This document shows, one piece after another, positions 31,601-40,600 of a DNA stretch of 64,000 bases; position 1 is the stretch's first letter; each line of letters opens with the position of its first letter. The stretch is from assembly GCA_027489245.1 (NCBI GenBank), contig JAIYAC010000025.1, positions 124,001 through 188,000 on the forward strand, given 5' to 3'. The position numbers and the translations under genes were made by a program. The notes under the pieces are model-generated. The model was not told where the DNA came from and made no database searches. It saw only the letters and a list, made by a program, of their open reading frames with translations. Source of the stretch: Neisseriaceae bacterium (GTDB lineage Bacteria; Pseudomonadota; Gammaproteobacteria; Burkholderiales; Chromobacteriaceae).

Positions 31601-34600
31601 GCCAACCTGGCCCAGGGCTGGGATGTACGCTTCATGGGCGGCCTGATTGGCAAACCTGTCGCGGCCATGAGTGCCAACGCAGCCAAACTGACGCACCAGG
31701 GCGCAGTCGCCGTGGTGCCGGTAGTGGCGGGTAAAGACCCGAATGGCCTGCAAACCGCTACCGTGGCGCGTGTCTCGGTGGTGGCAGGCAGCAGCGGCAC
31801 CTTCGACCTGAAATTCAGCGCCGGCGGGGTCAATTATGTTGCGGCCGACCTGGCCTACAACATTACTGCCGCCGAGCTGCAAACCCGCCTGAACCTGGTG
31901 ATGGGTGCCAGCTATAGCGGCATCAAGGTAGAGGTAGACAAGAACTACGGCGGCTTCAGCATCCACTTTGGCGGCACAACGCTGGCAGGCAAGATGGTGA
32001 CGGTCAGCGCCGACACCACCAAGCTGAAAGCCAGCCCGTTCGGGACGCTGTTCAATAACCTGAATGTGGATTTTGACGGTACCGCCAGTGTGCTGTTGCC
32101 CGCCAGCGTAGAGCTGGATAGCGAGCTGGTCGAGCTGGGCCAGACGCTGATTCCGGGCCTGGAAAGTACCTATCAGGTGGGCAATGTCGAAGTCCGCATC
32201 AACAGCCTGAAAGCCTTGACCCAGGCCATGCTGCAAGGCGTGGCGGTCAGCTCGGTGCAGATCAACACCGCGGGCGTATACGACGCCACCAAGATCATCA
32301 ACTACGCGCTGCCAAACCTGGACAAGGTCTACAGCGTGATGGCGCTGAAAAACCCGCTGATCCAGCTGATTCGCAACCCGGCTGTCATCGTTGATGGTAT
32401 CGACTACGCACTGAAAGGCATCCAGAAGAGCCTGGACGCCATGGCCTCGTTGCCGCTGCCGCTGATTGGCAGCCAGCTGAAAAAGGGCACGCAGTTTGTG
32501 GCCGATTTCCGTAGCAGCGTGATTGCCAAGATTAGCGATTTCGTCAACGGTACAGTCGACACCTACGGCGGCATGGACAACGCGCTGCGCCATGTGCTGT
32601 TCGACGCCTTTACCAATGACAGCAACGGCGACGGCAAGATCCAGGCCGCGTCGCTGGATCAATGGCTGGAAAAAGGTGAGGCTGCCGGCGATAACCCGTT
32701 CCTGAACTTCCTGAAAGACTACAACGGCGACAGCCTGATTACCGCCGACGATATCGTGGTGGAATTCCTGGCCATGGGCCTGACTGGCGTAGCCAACGGT
32801 ACACGCCTGGGCTATACCCTGGCCGGTACCAAGGACGACAAGAAGGGCGACCACAAGGGCGGCGATGTGATCAAGACGCCGGTGCTCGGAAAGCCGAATC
32901 TGGACCCGTTGCTGGACGCCAAGGCGCTGCAGTTCCGTATGCACCTGGGGCAAAACCTGCTGTCGCGCGATATCGACCTGTCGTTCGACATGGGCCTGCC
33001 GGGCCTGTCGCTGGAAGTAGAAGGCGGCGTGCAGCTGGACCTGGGCTGGGACTTCTACCTGGGCTTTGGTGTGAACACCACCGACGGCCTGTACCTGGTG
33101 AGCAATATGGCCGGCAAGGCCGGCCTGCCAGACGGGCAGTACGTGGTCGCCGCCGATCAGCAAGCGGCGTACACCGCGGCCAACCCGGTCATCACTAACC
33201 CGTGGCAGCTCACTGAAGAGCAGACGGTAAAAGAGATCAGTATCAGCTTTGATGCTTATCTGATTGGCAGTGGCGGTGGCCAGCTGGACGTGACCAACGC
33301 TGCAACGGAAAGCAGCTTCACCTTTACCAAAGGCGATGCCGGCACCTATACCCTGAGCTTTAGCGACGGTACCAAGACCTACACTACGGCGGCCATCAGC
33401 CGTAGCGCCTCGGCCAGCCAGATTCAGGCGGCGCTGAACAAGGCGGTAAGCAAGTCGTACACCGGCATTACGGTCACCGCACAAACTGACCCGGCCACGA
33501 AGAAAGTTACCGGCCACAAAGTGGTGTTTGCGGGTGACAAGTTCACCGGTAAGACCATCACCTTGTCTGCCGATGCGGCCAAGCTCAAAGACAGCACCAA
33601 GCCGGCCTCGATGACAGCGAAGATCTTCTTCCTGCAAGGCAAACTCACCGACGACCACAGCAACGAAATTGTCGGCCCGAATGCCGATGGCCAAACGGTG
33701 TACACCAAAAACAGCGCTGGCGGCCTGTTTGACGCAGGCAACCTGGGCGATATCGGCTCGCGTACCTGGTTCCATGGCGGCTTTGCCATCGACATGATCG
33801 ACCGCGCCGGTAGCAACGACGGCCGCATCACCTTTGGCGAGATGACGCGTGGCAAGTTTGGCGACCTGTTCAAGTCCGAAGTCACCGGCAAGGCGCAGGC
33901 CAACTTCAAGATGGATCTGTCCATCGAAGGCAGCAAGGTATTGCCGCGCCTGGTGGCCGACTTCCACCTGACCTGGGGCCTGAAAAACAACCCGTCGGCT
34001 ACTGGCTACGACAGCTTGTTCACCACCTCGCCGCAGGTGTGGATTACCGACCTGGGCATTGATGTCGGCAGCTTCTTCAGCGACTTCCTGGGCCCGATCG
34101 TGTCCAAGGTGCAGAGCATCACCAAGCCGCTGCAGCCGATTATCGATGGCCTCACCACGCCGATTCCGGGCCTGTCCAAGCTGGCCGGCAAGGACTATAC
34201 CCTGCTGGACCTGGCGTCCGATCTGGGCAAGGGTGACAAGCGTATCGAGTTCATCAAGACCTTCGTCACCATGCTGGACCTGTTCAACAGCATTCCGGTG
34301 GATGCCGAAGGCCTGATTATTCCGGTAGGGCGCGTGTTCAACCTGGCCGGCGACCTGACCAGTGCATCCAGCCGCAAAGGGGCATCGCTCACCGGCCAGA
34401 CCCAGGATGTGAACAAGGCACTGGATGCGCCGAAACCGGCAGCCAGCACCCCGGCAGCCAGCGGTAGCAGCACCCCGGCCAAGACGCCAAGTGCCAGCGG
34501 CACCAAAGGCTTCCTGGCCAAGCTGAACAACCCGAATAACGCCTTCAAGATACCGCTGCTGCAGGACTTGTCCAAAGTGCTGGACCTGATCATGGGCAAG

Positions 34601-37600
34601 CCGGTAGACCTGGTGACCTACACCCCGCCTAGCCTGGGCGTGGGCGTGATGATCGATGTTGGCGCCTTTGTCTTCCCGGGCCTGAAAGTGGGTATGCGCG
34701 GTTCGCTGGATATTGCGGTGAACCTGACGCTGGGCTTTGATACCAGCGGCATCATCAAGTTTATCGATTCGGGCAATGCGCTGGATATCTTCGATGGCTT
34801 CTATGTCAGCGATAACTTCAAGAACGGTATCGACCTGCCGGAAATCGACGTGCTGGCCAAGCTGGCGATCTACGGCGAATTCAACGCCGGTGTGCTGCGC
34901 GCCGGTATCGAGGCGGGCCTGAAGCTGAAGGGCGAGGTGGACTTCTGGGATGAGGAAGGCCCGGGTGCCAATGACGGCAAGTTCCGCGCCAAGGAAATCA
35001 TCAATGCCCTGATGTGCAACCCGCTGAACGTGGTGGAAGCCAGTATCGCCGGCTCGCTGTATGTCGACGTGTACGTGAAGCTGTTTGTGCTGTTTGGCTG
35101 GGCGACCGTGTTCGACAAGACTCTGCTGGAAGTAGACCTGTTCGAGCTGCAGTGGACCCCGACGCCGTGCATGCCGATCCTGGCGTCCGACGACAACAGC
35201 GACGGCACCTGGGTGCTGCATATGGGTTCGTTTGACGGTGCCAACCTGATCGATGTGGATGCCACCTACGGCAGCGACATCAATAAACAGGCCCGCGACC
35301 GCATCAACCGCAATATCGAAGACGGCGACGAGAAGTTCGTCATCAAGGAAATCGGTAACGGCGAGATCGAAATCACCGCCACGCTGGACGGCGTGGAGTA
35401 CGTCAAGACCTATAGCGGCGTGAAGCGCATTCTGGGCTACGCCGGCAAGGGCAATGACATTATCGACGCCAGCGGCCTGAAAACCATCCAGGCCGTACTG
35501 GTGGGCGGGGCAGGCAAAGACCAGCTCATCGGCGGTGCCAAGCATGACATCCTGATCGGCGGTACCGGCACCACCACGCTGCGTGGCAACGCCGGCAACG
35601 ACCTGCTGATCGCGCGGGGTGGCAGTACCGAGATGATCGGCGGCACCGGCAGCGACAGCTACCGCTTCCTGGAAAACTGGGCCAGCGCGACCGTGCACGA
35701 CGACGATAGCGGCGGTGCGGCCAACGTGTTCGACTTCTCGGCCGTGGCCACCAGCCTGGTGCTGGATACCGCTGGCCTGAACGTGTCTGCCGGCAGCAAC
35801 CTGATGACTTTCGATGCCGTTACCGAAGTTGGCCTGTTTGTCGGTGGCCAGGGTGACGACACCATCGATATGTCTGCCGAAGAAGCCATGCTGCATATCA
35901 ATGTCAGCAATGTGGCCGAAGACGTGGCAGCGCTGCAGTCTGGCATGGGTAATGAGGCGGCGGCCAAGCTCAATGCCCTGATCACCGCCGATGAGGCGCT
36001 GGACGAAGGTGTCATCACCAACACCGCCACCGGCAAGGCCAATGGCGACAATAAGTTTGGCGACCGCCTGTTCCGCTTCCTGGGCGTAGAAAACCTGATT
36101 GGCGGCAGCAATAGCGACGTGTTCGTATTTGCCAGCCAGGCAGCCATCACCAACAGCATCTATGGTGGCCCGAGCCGTGGTGTCGGCCTGTCCGGTGGCG
36201 CCGAAAAAGCCGGTGCCCGCAATATCCTGGATCTGTCGCAGTACAACAGTGGCGTGCGCATCAACGAAAGCGGCCAGGCCTATGCCATCCCGTCAGCGGT
36301 AAAAGGCGCGCTGGCCGACGTACCGTCTGAAAGCTATTTCACCAACGATGCGGCCAAGGTTACCGTGCGCGGTTTCCACACCATGATCGGTGGTGCCGGT
36401 GACGACGTGCTGGTCGGCGACGCCAGCCAGAACGTGATACTGGGCATGAAGGGTAATGATGTACTGGCCGGCATGGAAGGCAACGACCTGCTGGTAGCCG
36501 ATACCCTGAAAATGAAAGAAAGCGGCAAGCTGGTCGAGCTGGTGTCCGGCAAGCCGGCCTGGGAACTGCTGCCTTCGCGTGTGTGGACCTGGTATGGCAC
36601 CACCATCCAGAACGCCAAGCTGGGCGACCTGTCCGGCGCGCAAGTGCTGATCGGCGGCCTGGACAGCAACGACGGTAACGACGTGCTGATGGGCTCCGCA
36701 GGGGCCGACCGCTTCTATACCGGTGGCGGCGACGACACCGTGGTCGGCGACTTTGGCCGCCTGGCGTTCGAGGCGCGTGGCGAGCTGAAAGACGGCGACG
36801 CCAGCCAGGCGCAGTCCACCGCCAATGGTGGTGGCGGCAACGACACCATTGTGGGCCTGAACGGCAACCATGTGGTATTGGGCGGCCTGGGGCTGGACAA
36901 CATCACGCTGGGCAACGGCAATAGCCTGGTGCTGGGTGATCTGGGCAGCTTTACGCTGAAATCAGATACCCGCCTGACCCTGACCGCGCAAACCAGCGTG
37001 GGTAGCAGCTTTGACGAAAAGGGTGACGCCGACACCATTACCCTGGGGAGTGGCAGCAATGTGGTCATCGCGGGTGCCGGTGCCGACAGCATCAGCATCA
37101 ACGACGCCGCCGGCAGCCGCAATGTGGTGCTGGGCGATAGCGGCCAGGTGGTATTTGGCACCGCCAAGAAAGACGCCCATCTGCTGCAAAGCGTTGAAGC
37201 AGAAGTGCGTGAAACCACCGGTGCCGCCGACAGCATCAGCCTGCAGTCCGGCAATGCCGTACTGGCCGGTGGTGCCGGTGCCGACGTGATCACCGTGAGT
37301 GCGGCGGCATCGGCTGCGGCCAACTACCGCTATATCAGCGGCGACCACGCCATCTTCAGCTTTGACACCCTGGGCGGCCTGACCGACCTGGTGAGCACCG
37401 ACGTGGCGGATGCCACCGGTGGCAACGACAAGATCACCATCGCCAGCAGCGGCATGGCCAGCGATATCGGCCTGAACATGGTGGTGGCCGGCATGGGCAG
37501 CGATACCGTTCTGGTGAGCGCCGAGATCGACCCGGTTACCGGTGAAATTCGCCGCGGCACCGCCACCAGCCAGGACATCCTGCTGGGCGATAACGGTGAG

Positions 37601-40600
37601 ATCCACCGTACCGCCGCCGACGCCAGCAATGGCCAGCGCAACCTGATGCTGCAGGTAAAGAGCACGGTAAACGACAAGGGCGGCAACGATATCCTGGCCA
37701 GCGGCGACGGTGGCAAGGTGCTGCTGGGCGGCTTTGGCGCCGACACCCTGTACGCCCGCGATGGCGCACAGCTGGTGGTAGGCGATAACGGCGAGCTGAA
37801 CTACGACAGCGTGGCGCGCAACGGCATGCTGCGCGAAATGCAGAGCACCGACCCGGTCATCGGCGGTGCCGACCGCATCTTGCTGCGCGACGGTATCAAG
37901 CACGTGATCGGCGGTATCGGTGCCGATGTCATCGATATCGATGCAACCGGCCTGCCGCAGTCCAGCAGCCCGGCCACCGTGACCGGCCTGGACCTGCAAG
38001 ACAACCTGGCAGGCAGCCAGGGCCGTTTTGTGGCTGGCGACAATGCCCGCTTCAGCTACGACGCCCGCAGCGGCCTGACCGACCTGGTGACCACTGACGC
38101 CATTACCGCCACTGGTGGTGACGATGCGATCAGCCTGGGCCAGAAAGACCTGGCGACCAACCTGGGCCTGCAAGTGGTGTTTGGCGGCATGGGTGCCGAC
38201 CAGATCGTGGTACGCAGCGTAGCGCGTAGCCAGGACATCCTGTTTGGCGACAACGGCGAACTGCGCCGCAAACCGCTGGGCTACGGCGTACTGTCGGCTA
38301 GCAGCCTGGCTGCCAGCCTGGGCGGCGACGACCAGATTCGTACCGGCAAAGGCGACAAGCTGATCGTGGGTGGTTTCGGTAACGACCGCATCGTGGCCGA
38401 AACCGTGCGCGAAGGCAGCGCGGTAGAGCGCGTGCTGGCGCTGGGCGATGCCGGCCGCGTGGTGTTTGACGCTGCCGGTGGCCAGCAGCTGCAGAAGCTG
38501 GAAAGCACCGATATCGGTTTTGGTGGCGACGACCAGCTCACCCTGGGTGATGGCGACATCACCGTCATCGCCGGCTACGGCCGCGATGGGGTGCAGGTCA
38601 ATAGCAGTGAAAACGCCTTCCGTACCCTGGTGGGTGATAACGCCCAGCTATTGTTCTCGGGCGAGAGCGACGTAGCGCGTCAGGCAGCCAGCCTGGTGTC
38701 CCTGCTGACGCTGGACCAGACCGCCGTCACCGGTGGTGGCGATACGCTGCAGATTGGCAGCACTGGCGCCATCTCTGGCGAGCTGGGCGAGGCGCAGCTG
38801 GTAGGCGGTATGGGCGAAGATGTGCTGTCGGTATACGGCGCATCGGTCAATGCCGTGCTGCTGGGCGATAACGGCCAGCTGCAGCGCAATAGCGGCCGCA
38901 ATGCCGCGCTGGCCAGCGTGGGCAGCCTGCTGCCAGAGCAAGGTGCGGGCGATACCCTTACCCTGACGCATGGCGAGCACGTGGTCATTGCCGGCCAGGG
39001 CGCTGACAAAGTCACCGCAGGCAAAGGCTTTGGCGTGGTGCTGGGCGACAGCGGCAATGTGAGCTTTGGCAGCAGCGGCAAGCTGGCCTCGGTCAGCAGC
39101 AGCGGCATTGCCCAAGGTGGTAACGACGTCTTGCAGCTGGGCGTGGGCGTATCGACTATCGACGGTGACAAGGTGGTAGTGGGCGGCTTTGGTGCCGACA
39201 CCATCAGCCTGCAGTCGCAGCGCGGTACTGCCAGCCTGGCGTCCGAGCGCGCCGTAGCGGGCGACAACGCCAGCATGATCTTTGATATTGCCGGCCGCCT
39301 GACCTCGTTTGGCACGCTGGATAGCGACCCGTCTACCGGCGGTAACGACGACATTACCGTGTCGATGACTGGCGATGCCATCGCCGGCGTGATGGCCGAC
39401 TTCAATATCGTGGCCGGCGGCATGGGCAGCGACCGCATTAACGTGCTGGGTAGCGTACTGAGCCGCGACGTGGTGTCCGGTGACAACCTGGATTACCGCC
39501 GCGGTGGTGCAGCCAGCGGCTACCAGCACCTGTTTGCCGAAAGCAGCCAGCCGCAAAGCGGCGGCGACGACAGCATCCGCGTGGGCAGTGGCGACAAGCT
39601 GCTGTTTGGCGGTGCCGGCAGCGACAAGGTGGAATCGCTCACCGTAGCGGGCGACAGCAATATTGCCTTTGGCGACGCCGGCAGCGTGTCTTTTGCCGTA
39701 GACGGCAGCGGCAAGCTGGTGCGCGTGGGGACGCAGAGCGACAGCAGTGGCGGCGATGACACGCTGAATATCGGCGCCGGTACGGCCTATGTGTTTGGTG
39801 GCTTTGGCCGCGACGCGCTCACGCTCAGCGGTGGCGATGCCGCCCTGCGCGTGGTGGCCGGCGATGGCGCCCAGGCCAACTTTGACGCCACCGGCGCACT
39901 GCAGCTGGTGCAAAGCACCGGCAGCGATGCCGCCGACCCGCTGCTGACCAGCGATAGCTTCGTGCTGCCGAATACCGGCCGCAATATCGTACTGGGCGGC
40001 ACCGGCGTGGATACCTTGTCCGGCAGCGTAGAGCTGGATGCGGCCAATCCGCAGCACAGCATTATCCCGGGCAGCGGCCTGGCCGACCTGGTGCGCCAGA
40101 TTGTCAGCGTCGTGATGCTGGGCGAGTACGGCGAAATGGGCGTGACCACCAGCGGCTACGTGAAACCGCAAAACGGTGGCGGCAGCGGTACGGTGGAAGG
40201 TGACCTGGACGGCAAAGGCACGCTGACAGAAGACAGCAGCACCCGCGCCAGCGGCCGTATTGCCTACCCGGCGCTGTCGGGCGGCGTGGCCAGCTTCGAC
40301 CCGGCCACTAACACCCAGCAAGGCCGCTTCGGCAAGCTGGAAGTGAAAGTAGACGGTAGCTGGAGCTACACCCTGGGTAACGACGCCGCCAGCAATGCCC
40401 GCGTGCAAGCACTGCGCGATGGCGATGTCCGCAGCGAGGTGTTTGTGCTGACCACCACCGACGGTAGCCAGACCACCGTTACTCTCACCATCAACGGCAG
40501 CAACGACCAGCCGCAGGCGCAGCTGTCCAGCCTGGTAGAAGACGGTGCCACCAGCAGCAGCGGCCGCCTGCAAGACAGCCTGGCGGGCCTCGCCAGCGTG

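Noticed and set aside
30218-35896. 1892-residue minus-strand ORF
   Set aside because: Same mirror effect of the + strand coding sequence; no recognisable protein features.
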